The translations under genes and the position numbers were made by a program. From IMG/VR virus record IMGVR_UViG_3300042564_000974, positions 1 through 64,000 of that record: DNA of 64,000 nucleotides; one strand, given 5' to 3'. Below the pieces are notes generated by a model. The model had not been told where the DNA came from, ran no database searches, and was given only the letters and a program-made list of their open reading frames with translations. This document shows, in pieces, positions 31,183 through 39,459 of this stretch. How positions within the stretch are numbered: the first letter of the stretch is position 1; each line of letters opens with the position of its first letter. The DNA is from a virus.

Positions 31183-33575
31183 TATGACCTCCGCATCATT
31201 CGTAGTCTGACTTCATTTTCAAGGATGTCTCCAACCTCTTTAGCAATTCGTCTGATGTCACTTGACATGTCAGCACTTCCATTTAAATAGATATTGGGAG
31301 AAACAGTAATTGACATACCTTGTCCGCCACCGCTTACTCCGCCACCGCCACCTATTGAGTAATCACTATCAATAGGGTCTCCCGCATTACCAGGAAGGGC
31401 GGCTCCACGACTTAGCGATTGGTATTTTGCATTACTTTGTGCCACTAGTTGACTAGCAATTGCACCAGCATTTGTGGAAGGGGGACCACCAGTGCCACCA
31501 GTAGGAGCATTAAGGGACCTTCGTGACCGAAGTGATGTACTGCTTACTGTCTTATACGAGCGACCTACACTAGAACCAGTGACTTTTCCACTAACTCTTC
31601 CAGATGGTGTTTTAGGCGTACTTCCTGCTCCACCTTTACCCTTACCTTTTGTATTAAGGGCACCACCCGTCATTCGGCTAGTAGATTGCGGCTCCACATG
31701 GTGGGCTTCATCTCCTGGTCCACCTCTGCCTGTATAGCCTGTTACCAGTCCAAATCTAGCCGCATTGTCTTTTATCCATGTCTTGTCACCTTCAAGGTCA
31801 GCCGCTAGACCTACCTCATGTTCAGATTCTCCAGGAGCCGCCAACGCATATGCACCTCTTTTGCGAGCCTCTGGTTTCAATTCCCAAACAACATCGTTCC
31901 ATATTCGGTCTGTTTCATCACCTTTTTCTGTTTTATCAGTAGGTTGGTATCGCTCCCTAAATGATGCTTCCTGTTGAGCGTTTGTACGGCGACCATTATT
32001 AATGCTAATGTTTGGGTTTTCTTCTAGCATTGGTCGCAACAACGATGCAAGTCGTGGGTCAAGAGACGCTAGGTGTTTTTCATCACTGGCCTTAAGTTTT
32101 TTCTTAGGAGCACTTGGACTTTCGTCATCAGTCTTTGTTGGGGTCGGTGCACTACTTTTTACTGATGCAAAACCGTCACCACTTAACCGAGAGTCAATAG
32201 GGTCTCCACCATCAGGTCCTATTAATCCTAGAACATCGTCACCCAAACTAATGGCTGAGTTAGTGACATTAGATGCGTAGTTACCAAGGTAACTCACAGC
32301 GTTTGTAAGAGGATGACCTTTTGTAGAAATCTTCATACCAATGATGGTAGATAACTTGTCTTCAAAAGCGGCAAGCATTTGTGTAGACAACCTGAGGTTT
32401 TTTTCAAATCGTGCAAAGTTGTCCCCTTGACGACCGTAAAAACGCTCTTCACGCTTAATTCTTTCACCAGTTGTTTTTTCGTGTTGTGTTGCATAGTTGT
32501 CTTCAATACCCGTAACCTTGCGGTCCTCTTCCTTAGAGGGGTCGTACATCTCACTGCCACCAGTTTTTTTCTGGAATTCAGAGTTCTGCATGGCGTATTG
32601 GATATACATATCCTGCATCTCTGGTGACGAAACACCCATGGATGCTAAACGCTGTCGTGTATTAGAACCTTGTTGTTGTGCTCCTTTAAGCATGTCTGGG
32701 TTATTAAGACCAGCACGCTTCACAACATCTTGCATGACTTGCATACCAGAGCGCTGTTTACCACCTATGCCGTACATACCTGTACCAGCCATCATGAACA
32801 TCTGGTTAGCAGTATCGGGGGAGGCCATTGATGTAAGCATGTTTGTAACATCAGCAGTGCCAAGAGAGAATCCAGAAACGGCACGCATTGCTTCTACAGA
32901 AGAGGCTTGGTTAGAGGCTACAAGACCAGTGTTTGCCTGCATCTTAAGCATTTGGTTAATTGCATCACCACCACCAAGAAGGTAGTGCTTAGTAAGTGGC
33001 ATACGGAGGTCATTTCGGACCTGCTTGTTAGACATTCCGTACATCTGCTGTAGTTGTACAGACATACGGTCTGCCTGAAGTGAGTAGTCAGCACCTTGAC
33101 CAATACGGCTATCTGCATAAGCGTTGAGGTCTGACGCTGGTTGCAACAGTGCTCTTGTGAAGTCAGCACTTGACTGTAGGGGTCCGCCTCCACCGCCTCC
33201 ACCAGCCCCCCCACCAGCACTCATTAAGGAACTTGTTCCACCAGTAGAACCACCAGTAGAGGCTGCGATTAAGGAACTTCTTCCAGCGGCAGGAGAACTA
33301 GCACTTCCTGCCATGGGCATGTTGATGCGAGAAGAGCCACCAGCACCACCAGCACCACCTGCTCCACTTGGACCCCTAATACTGCCCATGGTTGATACAA
33401 GGTCTCTAGCAGACCTAGCCGCACTCTTCAAGGCAGTATCTAGACCACGAACACCTTCAATAAGTGAACTCATTGCGGCACGGTCTATGTTAAGACCACC
33501 ACGACCACGGGTACGGCTAGAGGAACCTAAACTATCAACTGGTGTTTCACCACCTTGGTTTTCTGGAGTAACCAT
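31182..33575 (-). CDS. Tape measure-like protein with VanY/M15 peptidase domain
   Basis: A 797-aa protein placed after the chaperone, the tape-measure position. The N-terminal 150 residues are Gly/Ala/Ser-rich, the middle helical and Met/Gln-rich, with a hydrophobic stretch near 420. A D-Ala-D-Ala carboxypeptidase-like M15 domain (about residues 520-640) shows GESEHEVGLAADLEG and DEAHHVEP, the zinc-binding His/Asp/His set. It should measure tail length and open peptidoglycan during DNA entry. A glycine-rich end and a short helical C-terminus follow. For a myovirus the length suggests a moderately short tail. Confidence 0.75.
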   Translation of the reverse strand: MVTPENQGGETPVDSLGSSSRTRGRGGLNIDRAAMSSLIEGVRGLDTALKSAARSARDLVSTMGSIRGPSGAGGAGGAGGSSRINMPMAGSASSPAAGRSSLIAASTGGSTGGTSSLMSAGGGAGGGGGGGPLQSSADFTRALLQPASDLNAYADSRIGQGADYSLQADRMSVQLQQMYGMSNKQVRNDLRMPLTKHYLLGGGDAINQMLKMQANTGLVASNQASSVEAMRAVSGFSLGTADVTNMLTSMASPDTANQMFMMAGTGMYGIGGKQRSGMQVMQDVVKRAGLNNPDMLKGAQQQGSNTRQRLASMGVSSPEMQDMYIQYAMQNSEFQKKTGGSEMYDPSKEEDRKVTGIEDNYATQHEKTTGERIKREERFYGRQGDNFARFEKNLRLSTQMLAAFEDKLSTIIGMKISTKGHPLTNAVSYLGNYASNVTNSAISLGDDVLGLIGPDGGDPIDSRLSGDGFASVKSSAPTPTKTDDESPSAPKKKLKASDEKHLASLDPRLASLLRPMLEENPNISINNGRRTNAQQEASFRERYQPTDKTEKGDETDRIWNDVVWELKPEARKRGAYALAAPGESEHEVGLAADLEGDKTWIKDNAARFGLVTGYTGRGGPGDEAHHVEPQSTSRMTGGALNTKGKGKGGAGSTPKTPSGRVSGKVTGSSVGRSYKTVSSTSLRSRRSLNAPTGGTGGPPSTNAGAIASQLVAQSNAKYQSLSRGAALPGNAGDPIDSDYSIGGGGGVSGGGQGMSITVSPNIYLNGSADMSSDIRRIAKEVGDILENEVRLRMMRRS

Positions 33576-33583
33576 TAGATTCT

Positions 33584-33745
33584 CTACCTGCCTTCACGCC
33601 ATTTTGACATACTAAACCAGTATGCACGCTGACGAACTGTCATTGATTTGAGGTCACTAAGACCAAAACCACTGTACGAAGTGGCAATCTTTTCGTATTC
33701 CCAATATATAAGTGTTAAATCAACCGAATAAAAGTGAGACCCAAT
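33584..33745 (-). CDS. Frameshift-encoded C-terminal extension of tail chaperone (candidate)
   Basis: In the frame +1 (equivalently -2) to the chaperone gene an open frame runs from inside its last codons to a TAG at 33584-33586. From the GTT codon at 33724 it has 46 codons. The peptide looks protein-like (YWEYEKIATSYSGFGLS, TVRQRAYWFSMSKWREGR), ends nine bases before the tape measure start, and has no ATG, GTG or TTG except a Met 19 codons from its end. Tail chaperones upstream of the tape measure are often made in two forms by frameshifting (Mu uses -2). The likely slip site is the CTTTTATT run at about 33728-33735. Confidence 0.6.
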   Translation of the reverse strand: MGSHFYSVDLTLIYWEYEKIATSYSGFGLSDLKSMTVRQRAYWFSMSKWREGR

Positions 33746-34520
33746 CCAACATCACTGTTAATTCTTCATCACAATGAGCGCACTGAGTTTTCACCTCCTC
33801 CATACGAGGACCAGGTTGTGCCTGGTTAAGTTCTTTTACAATCTTTTTACGGTCAACAAGTGATAACTTCTTTGACCAGTTTTCACGAGTCTCTCGGTCC
33901 ATCTCGGTAATGATGCAACGAGAGATAATATATGTGTTTTGTTCAGCAGTTGTCTTTCCCTTTTTAAGGGCATAACGACTATCACCAGTTGTGGGGTAAT
34001 TGAGGTGAATGCTTTGCCCATTTTTTAGTTGGACAACAACTGGGCTGACAACATCTACATCACCATTTTCAATATTGAAATCGTTATCTAGGTCAATAGT
34101 GACATCATTGCTTCCGTTACAACTTCCGCACCTCAACTGCATTTCACGACCACGACCATATGTGGCACGGATTACACCGAGAAACAATAAGTCTCTATCA
34201 CCAATAATGAGTTCGTCAATAATGTTTTTATTGTTGTTGTCTAAATTGATTGAACCAATAGAAACCACAGAACGCTGAAGAAGGTAATTAAGATAATCAC
34301 CGTATGACAAATCTTCCTTAGCGTCAATTGCCGCCAAGTATTCTTCGTCTTCCCCAGTAAGTTCCCGTACTACGGCTACTTTTTCCCAATCGTTAGCGGT
34401 GGTGTTAAATACACCACGAAGCAACTTCACCTCAGTTGGAGGTGAGTCATCAATTTTTGGAATTGAACCTGCAATTGCAGCGTTGGCTGCTTCAGCCAAG
34501 TTAGATAATGATTCTGACAT
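33720..34520 (-). CDS. Tail assembly chaperone-like protein with zinc ribbon
   Basis: A 266-aa protein between tail tube and tape measure. The middle and C-terminus contain two CxxC pairs, RCGSCNG and QCAHCDEE, able to form a zinc knuckle; similar proteins in contractile phages are assigned to baseplate or tail chaperones. Residues LTGEDEEYLAAIDAKE and YLLQRSVVSIG are typical of this group. AAAGGA precedes the ATG. Its 3' end appears to be a site of programmed frameshifting into the 46-codon extension that follows. Confidence 0.65.
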   Translation of the reverse strand: MSESLSNLAEAANAAIAGSIPKIDDSPPTEVKLLRGVFNTTANDWEKVAVVRELTGEDEEYLAAIDAKEDLSYGDYLNYLLQRSVVSIGSINLDNNNKNIIDELIIGDRDLLFLGVIRATYGRGREMQLRCGSCNGSNDVTIDLDNDFNIENGDVDVVSPVVVQLKNGQSIHLNYPTTGDSRYALKKGKTTAEQNTYIISRCIITEMDRETRENWSKKLSLVDRKKIVKELNQAQPGPRMEEVKTQCAHCDEELTVMLDWVSLLFG

Positions 34521-34543
34521 TTTGTTTTCCTTTGTATATTAAG

Positions 34544-35161
34544 TTAAAAGACTTCACCCATTTTGTAGCGAGTAGCATCTGCCTGATTCCACGCCGCAAC
34601 AAATCCCTCATGATGCACAGTGAGTTCCTGAACCAAAAGACCGCTGTCTCCTGCGCTCAATCCACCAAGTGCAAATACGCCAGGCCAGCAGTTAAACAAC
34701 TTCATAGCCAACTTCACATTACCAGGATTACTGTTGTTGGTACGCAAGGTGTCTCCACCTGAGTAGGTGTAGTTATTGCTGGTGGTTGGGTGGTCATAGA
34801 CCTTTACCAAAATGTCACAGCGATAGTCACCGTTTTTATTGATTCCTGTGCTTCCCCCAGGAACTCCACCTTCCCACGAGTGGATGAACTGTTGCCATTT
34901 CCAAAGTTGGTCACCTTCTGCAAAAACGCCACGGACAAATGAGACGGCACTGAAGTCTGACATACCAACCATTTTATGGGTGTGGGTATTCATGCCACCT
35001 TCACGGTATGCCAAAACATCGTTGGTGACACTAAGACCACTCATTGACGAGAATCCCAGAACACCAAGGTCTTTGCTATAGTCCTTGAGTGCTCCGTATG
35101 GTACAAGTTGCACTTGAAACTTAAAGTTACGAAGTGGGTCGGTGCGTGTGGAAGTTGTCAT
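34544..35161 (-). CDS. Tail tube protein (gp19-like)
   Basis: A 205-aa tail tube protein: DPLRNFKFQVQLVPYG at the start, LGFSSMSGLSVTNDVLAYRE, GGMNTHTHKMVG, and FVRGVFAEGDQLWKWQQF. This is the standard order of the T4 gp19-like tube family. It polymerises into the inner tube inside the sheath. AAGGAG precedes the ATG. Confidence 0.88.
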   Translation of the reverse strand: MTTSTRTDPLRNFKFQVQLVPYGALKDYSKDLGVLGFSSMSGLSVTNDVLAYREGGMNTHTHKMVGMSDFSAVSFVRGVFAEGDQLWKWQQFIHSWEGGVPGGSTGINKNGDYRCDILVKVYDHPTTSNNYTYSGGDTLRTNNSNPGNVKLAMKLFNCWPGVFALGGLSAGDSGLLVQELTVHHEGFVAAWNQADATRYKMGEVF

Positions 35162-35172
35162 TGTCTTTCTCC

Positions 35173-36798
35173 TTAGAGTGTCTCTGTTGCTGTGTTTTCA
35201 CTTCCAGCAAATTGAGTGATGTTGATGATAATAAATTCAGTAGGTGATTGCAGTGCAACACCAACTTCAATATGGAGTTCTCCATTTTCTACTGCAAATG
35301 GTGGGTTGTTTGATGCGTCACAAGTGATGTAGAAAGCCTCGGTTGCATTCCGTCCCTTGAGACCACCCGAACCCCAGAAATCTGAAAGAAAACGAGAGAT
35401 GCGGGTATGGATATCTGTCCATACACGCTCACCATTTGGTTCAAAGATTGAGAAGTTTGCAATGGATTCAACATTTTCTTTGATGTAGTTAAGAGAACGG
35501 CGTACTGGAACATACTTCGTAATGTCGGTGCGCTTAAGTGTGCGAGCACCATTTGAGATAACTCCACCACCAGGAATGCTCTTCAAGGTGTTGACATGCG
35601 CATCGTAGAGAAGGCCGATTTCGGTCTCAGTAAATGTTGTAGTAAGTCCGTACACATTACGAATGTCATAACCATACCCAGCAGGTGCTTTAGCAACTGT
35701 CCGTTCTTGCTCAACACGGCTGAACAATCCAGCAATTGCACCACCAGGGAATGTGTCACGCAATGATGCGGCTCCGCTACGGGCGGGGTCTGGCATCTTC
35801 AACATTGGGTAGTACACAGCACCATAAGATGACTTGTTGTAGGTGTCGGTCAACCCAGTGATACCAACGGTCAAAGTCTGTGCTGGTGATGGGTCAATGA
35901 TGACAAAACCATTTCCACGGGCTTCAGCGTAAGTGGTAGCCATGTTTACCAGTGTGGCTGAGGTTTGTCCAACCAAGTTGATAAGCAAGGAACCTGGAAC
36001 TAAGTCCAACCTATTCAATGCAGCCAACCAGTCAGCATCGGCAATACTGCCGTCTGTACCATCAGTGTCAGAACCACTTGTTGCATCACCAATCTTGTAG
36101 AGAACAGCAGTTGAGATTGATACGGCTGTATCAAGTCCAGTGATGACATAGGTGGTTCCTGCGGTCAAAGCAGGGTTGACACCAAGAGATGAACCAAACA
36201 CCAAATCAACATAGTTGGAGTAGTTGTTGACAATTGTTGGTGCGTACTGAGGTGAGTCAGGGTCAAGAGAAATTTCTGACCAACGCTCTACCTCTGCACC
36301 ATTGAAATAGATAGCGATAGTGAAGGTAAGTGGCTGACCACCTGCAAGTGTTCCATCACGAGAGCCTTTAAGGAGGTAAACCTTTAATCCTTTTTCTGCG
36401 CTGGATGTTCCTGCGGCTACCCAGTTTGCCCAAGTTCCCTTGCTCTTTGCACGGATTTCAAACAAACCACCAGCGGCAGTGTTTACTGCGCTTCCGTTGA
36501 TAGACCCTGCAACACCAGCACTCTTTGCCCTAGCGGCGGCTGATGCAGTCACACGGTTGATGTATGCGGTGCGACCACCATTTGCAAAGAAATGGTAGAT
36601 GGCATAACCAAGATGTGATGAGTTGGTCAAATCACCATACAATGTCTTGTACTGGTTCCAAGAATCAATACGAGTAGGTACTTCAGGTCCACGAGCAACG
36701 GTGCCGAGGAATGATGTTGGGGTAACGGTAGGTCCAACTGGGGTGGTCGTTGAGAACGGACCTTCGGTGATGTATACACCTGGATAAGAGTTTGCCAT
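35173..36798 (-). CDS. Tail sheath protein
   Basis: A 541-aa contractile sheath protein. The N-terminus SYPGVYITEGPFSTTTPVGP and TSFLGTVARGPEVPTRI is family-typical; the C-terminal conserved part includes YVPVRRSLNYIKENVESI, FEPNGERVWTDIHTRISRFL and GVALQSPTEFIIINITQ, which forms the handshake with tube and neighbouring subunits. AAGGAG is five bases upstream of the ATG. Its presence establishes contractile tail morphology. Confidence 0.95.
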   Translation of the reverse strand: MANSYPGVYITEGPFSTTTPVGPTVTPTSFLGTVARGPEVPTRIDSWNQYKTLYGDLTNSSHLGYAIYHFFANGGRTAYINRVTASAAARAKSAGVAGSINGSAVNTAAGGLFEIRAKSKGTWANWVAAGTSSAEKGLKVYLLKGSRDGTLAGGQPLTFTIAIYFNGAEVERWSEISLDPDSPQYAPTIVNNYSNYVDLVFGSSLGVNPALTAGTTYVITGLDTAVSISTAVLYKIGDATSGSDTDGTDGSIADADWLAALNRLDLVPGSLLINLVGQTSATLVNMATTYAEARGNGFVIIDPSPAQTLTVGITGLTDTYNKSSYGAVYYPMLKMPDPARSGAASLRDTFPGGAIAGLFSRVEQERTVAKAPAGYGYDIRNVYGLTTTFTETEIGLLYDAHVNTLKSIPGGGVISNGARTLKRTDITKYVPVRRSLNYIKENVESIANFSIFEPNGERVWTDIHTRISRFLSDFWGSGGLKGRNATEAFYITCDASNNPPFAVENGELHIEVGVALQSPTEFIIINITQFAGSENTATETL

Positions 36799-36825
36799 TT
36801 TTGCTCCTTAGCAATAAACTGTGGG

Positions 36826-37503
36826 TTACGGGGTACTTGTGATTGGGACGACTGATGTGACAACAGTATCAACTTGTTTGAGACCATACATGTCAGCAGA
36901 AGGAATCTCTGCCGTCATTTGAAGTGTGTAAATCTTTCGGAAAATACGCTTGCGGTATCCTGCCTCTGAGTCAAGGAGGTCCGCAGTTGTCCAATCCAAA
37001 AGGTCTAAACGCCTAATTGTGTCATCCTCTGGGACTTCAATGAAACCCTTTCGGAATGGAACTATTGTACTCAACATTTGACTGCTGAGTTGGCGGTCAT
37101 GGAGAGCACTACGAGTGAAAGTAGAAACCTGATATAGAAGGTCTACTGGAACAAATTCCTGGCTGACAATAAAATCTTTGCCTGTAGAACTAATGCTTTC
37201 CATATTGGCAACACGACTGGGCCAATAGGTCATAAGGTTGGGGTCTTTAAGCATGTCAGTACGACCACTAACACCTACTTTAGGGTAATAAATTGTAGTT
37301 TCTGAGTGCTGACGATTGCGGGCATGGACAATGTCAATCATTTCAATTGTCACAAATGGGTACGAGCGCTCTGTTTCGGCTTCTGGGTAGCGAAAGAAAA
37401 CCTGTACAGGCCGTTGACCATTTCGGTCGTCACTTACTTTGAGAGTAGCAAAGCGAGCCTTAAGAGCCGCATCTTCAGCAAGAAGAAATCCAGGATTAGG
37501 CAT
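36826..37503 (-). CDS. Tail terminator/neck protein (putative)
   Basis: A 225-aa protein with a segment FVTIEMIDIVHARNRQHS and FVPVDLLYQVSTFTRSAL, then FRKIYTLQMTAEIPSADMY. Proteins of this size and layout, encoded directly upstream of the sheath, are usually tail terminators (gp15/gpU-like). Sequence evidence is weak; the call relies on gene order. Eight-base ATG-NN-stop overlap with the preceding gene. Confidence 0.55.
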   Translation of the reverse strand: MPNPGFLLAEDAALKARFATLKVSDDRNGQRPVQVFFRYPEAETERSYPFVTIEMIDIVHARNRQHSETTIYYPKVGVSGRTDMLKDPNLMTYWPSRVANMESISSTGKDFIVSQEFVPVDLLYQVSTFTRSALHDRQLSSQMLSTIVPFRKGFIEVPEDDTIRRLDLLDWTTADLLDSEAGYRKRIFRKIYTLQMTAEIPSADMYGLKQVDTVVTSVVPITSTP

Positions 37504-37891
37504 CTGGCAACCTACTTGAAAGATGGCGCATCAGGGATTCGTTAACAGTAAACTCACGGCTCTTTGCAATAGAGCGAAGCGCACCAGTAGCAACAACCTT
37601 TTTCATTGGGTTGCCATACTCAAGGTCTTGGGCGTCAGGATGGTCAACGGTGTATTCCATAAAACCATCTTTAACAGACACATTTGCAGAATCAACTTTG
37701 TCAGCCCAGTCAGGGTGGCGAGAAAGTTGTTCTTTTAATGCGGAAGATTCTTCACTTAACACACTTGACAGTGATTGTGACATGGCACTTTCATAGGTAT
37801 CCACGGTCTCTTCCAGAATGGAAAGGATGGAGAAGTCTCCAGATACGATTGGTTTAGAGCCTGTGCTTGTATGCAGTTGTGCAGAAGTCAT
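37496..37891 (-). CDS. Neck/tail completion protein (HK97 gp10-like, putative)
   Basis: 131 aa from the ATG at 37891, which has GGGAG five bases upstream; a GTG at 37903 is the alternative. The second half has DHPDAQDLEYGNPMKKVV followed by TGALRSIAKSREFTVNESL, resembling the HK97 gp10-type pattern (E-Y-G ... P ... R). It would join connector and tail. Gene order fits. Confidence 0.55.
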   Translation of the reverse strand: MTSAQLHTSTGSKPIVSGDFSILSILEETVDTYESAMSQSLSSVLSEESSALKEQLSRHPDWADKVDSANVSVKDGFMEYTVDHPDAQDLEYGNPMKKVVATGALRSIAKSREFTVNESLMRHLSSRLPDA

Positions 37892-37955
37892 TACTTCTCC
37901 CACGAGACTCTAGGCGTTGTACCTCTTGGCGCTCACCAAGATTAAATCTAGTTTA

Positions 37956-38492
37956 TCAGAGTTGTGGGAGTGTTGAAGGCCAAGGGAGGTTGGTTACACC
38001 TAAAGATGCTGGACCTGGGTCAAAGGGCATTTCCTGGTTGATGTAAACCTCAATACCTTCAACGACAAGAATGACATCGTCACGAGCACGACCACGGACA
38101 CGGTAGGAAACCACCGAGAAATAGCGACCGTCATAAAGGAACATGTCATTAAGGTGGTTCTTGTACTCGTAGGGGTTGGTCACCCCAGCATTACGGAAGT
38201 CCTCAATGGATGCCACAAAGTTGGTCAACTGGACTGGTTGGCGTCCTTCAGGGATAGAGCGCTTTTGGTCTTCTGCCTCAGTAATCATAAGCACAGGTAC
38301 AACTATTCCTGTCCCGTACTTACGGCCCCCAGACCCTGGAACGCCTTCGTCATAGACATCGTCATAGACAGACTGGGTAGATGTGTTTGTACCTAATGGG
38401 GTAAATTCAAACCACACCACCGATTCACCAGCATCGTCATGATACTTTCGGTAATGCTTACGAATGTGTGAAAGTTCTCGTCTTAAATCCAT
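37956..38492 (-). CDS. Head closure/connector-like protein (putative)
   Basis: A 178-aa protein. DLRRELSHIRKHYRKYHD at the start, then beta-rich parts (ESVVWFEFTPLG, VVPVLMITEAEDQKR, VVSYRVRGRARDDVILVVEG). Position among connector genes suggests a head-closure or neck protein. No family identified from sequence. Coupled to the upstream gene by TAATG. Confidence 0.5.
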   Translation of the reverse strand: MDLRRELSHIRKHYRKYHDDAGESVVWFEFTPLGTNTSTQSVYDDVYDEGVPGSGGRKYGTGIVVPVLMITEAEDQKRSIPEGRQPVQLTNFVASIEDFRNAGVTNPYEYKNHLNDMFLYDGRYFSVVSYRVRGRARDDVILVVEGIEVYINQEMPFDPGPASLGVTNLPWPSTLPQL

Positions 38493-39292
38493 TAGTAAAA
38501 CGCATTAGAGGTATAGCCAGTAGGAGGGTCTGTGTCAATAAAGACATCTGAACGCATCGGCTCGGAAGGCTCCTCAATAAGGATTTTTCCTTCACTGTCT
38601 TCCGCCCAGATGCGCTCCATTGGACCGTAGTCACCGAGTTCCTTAGCCTTGTACAGAGGTACATAACGATTGGTTGTACGAGACACACGGCGGAGGCTAA
38701 ATTGGGCGATGCGCTCAGGACCAATGTTGAGGTTGTTGGCGTGCTTACGGTACTCAACCTCCCATTGCTGGATAAGGTTTTGAAGCATACGAAAACGCTG
38801 TGAGCCAGGTATGTGGATGGACTCAGAGGTCATAACATCAATGTCACGGGCAAACTCTGTCATAAGAGCCTGTAGAGCCTCTACAAGGGCACCCAGACCC
38901 ACTACATCCAATACCGCAACATTAGCCTGTTCCAAAGGAACATCAATTGTGGGGGTATGGTAATTAATTGATTTCTTTGCGTAAAACTCAAGGTCAGTAG
39001 GAAGCAACCACTCATAGTAGTAACCTTCCACCATAATCTTGGTATTAGCGGCTGGGGTAGAGGCAAGACGCAAGATTCCGTTACGGGCATCAAGGGAGTA
39101 TTGAGAGGTCGTCAATTCAGTGACGGTAGAGCCAACAACTGTGGCAATCCACAAAGTATCGGTGTCCACATTTAGATTACCTAATTCAAAAGTACGACCA
39201 ATACCATCAAAGGTAACCTGAAAGAACTTGGGGAAATCACGCAGATAGTTGCGTGCTACTTCTACAATGTATTGAAGTGGTGTAAGGGCCAT
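38492..39292 (-). CDS. Head-tail connector-region structural protein
   Basis: A 266-aa protein. The N-terminal half is beta-rich (KFFQVTFDGIGRTFELGNL); the second half is helical (LVEALQALMTEFARDIDVM, LQNLIQQWEVEYRKHANNL). It sits among the connector genes and may be an adaptor. There is no good ribosome site; a TACAAT hexamer five bases before the ATG is a weak leaderless candidate. Confidence 0.55.
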   Translation of the reverse strand: MALTPLQYIVEVARNYLRDFPKFFQVTFDGIGRTFELGNLNVDTDTLWIATVVGSTVTELTTSQYSLDARNGILRLASTPAANTKIMVEGYYYEWLLPTDLEFYAKKSINYHTPTIDVPLEQANVAVLDVVGLGALVEALQALMTEFARDIDVMTSESIHIPGSQRFRMLQNLIQQWEVEYRKHANNLNIGPERIAQFSLRRVSRTTNRYVPLYKAKELGDYGPMERIWAEDSEGKILIEEPSEPMRSDVFIDTDPPTGYTSNAFY

Positions 39293-39303
39293 ACCCTATT
39301 GTA

Positions 39304-39459
39304 CTACTGGTCGCCCGACCCAGTTCCAGGTATGGTGTCAAGGAGGTCCTGGTTTAACTGGGGCTGTTGTTCACGGTGCCTATGGCTGGTCACCCTACGG
39401 ATTCGGGTGATGTCAGCCTCTGTTCCTGTGGGTTTTGGAATAGGGCGTTCTTCCGTCAT
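39304..39459 (-). CDS. Very small basic protein (51 aa)
   Basis: A 51-aa frame: MTEERPIPKPTGTEADITRI, then RRVTSHRHREQQPQLNQDLL and a GSGDQ end. The ATG overlaps the fibre gene stop by four bases (ATGA) and the stop lies 11 bases before the next start, so it fills the interval exactly. Unknown; small basic proteins at this position can be head-decoration or assembly factors. Confidence 0.5.
   Translation of the reverse strand: MTEERPIPKPTGTEADITRIRRVTSHRHREQQPQLNQDLLDTIPGTGSGDQ

Noticed and set aside
33641-33643. ATG within the frameshift extension as a stand-alone 19-residue gene
   Set aside because: It has no ribosome site and would leave the protein-like upstream part of the frame unexplained.
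37924-37939. Hairpin CTTGGCGCTCACCAAG as terminator
   Set aside because: The stem is only 5-6 bp with no T tract on either strand, and genes on both sides belong to one operon.
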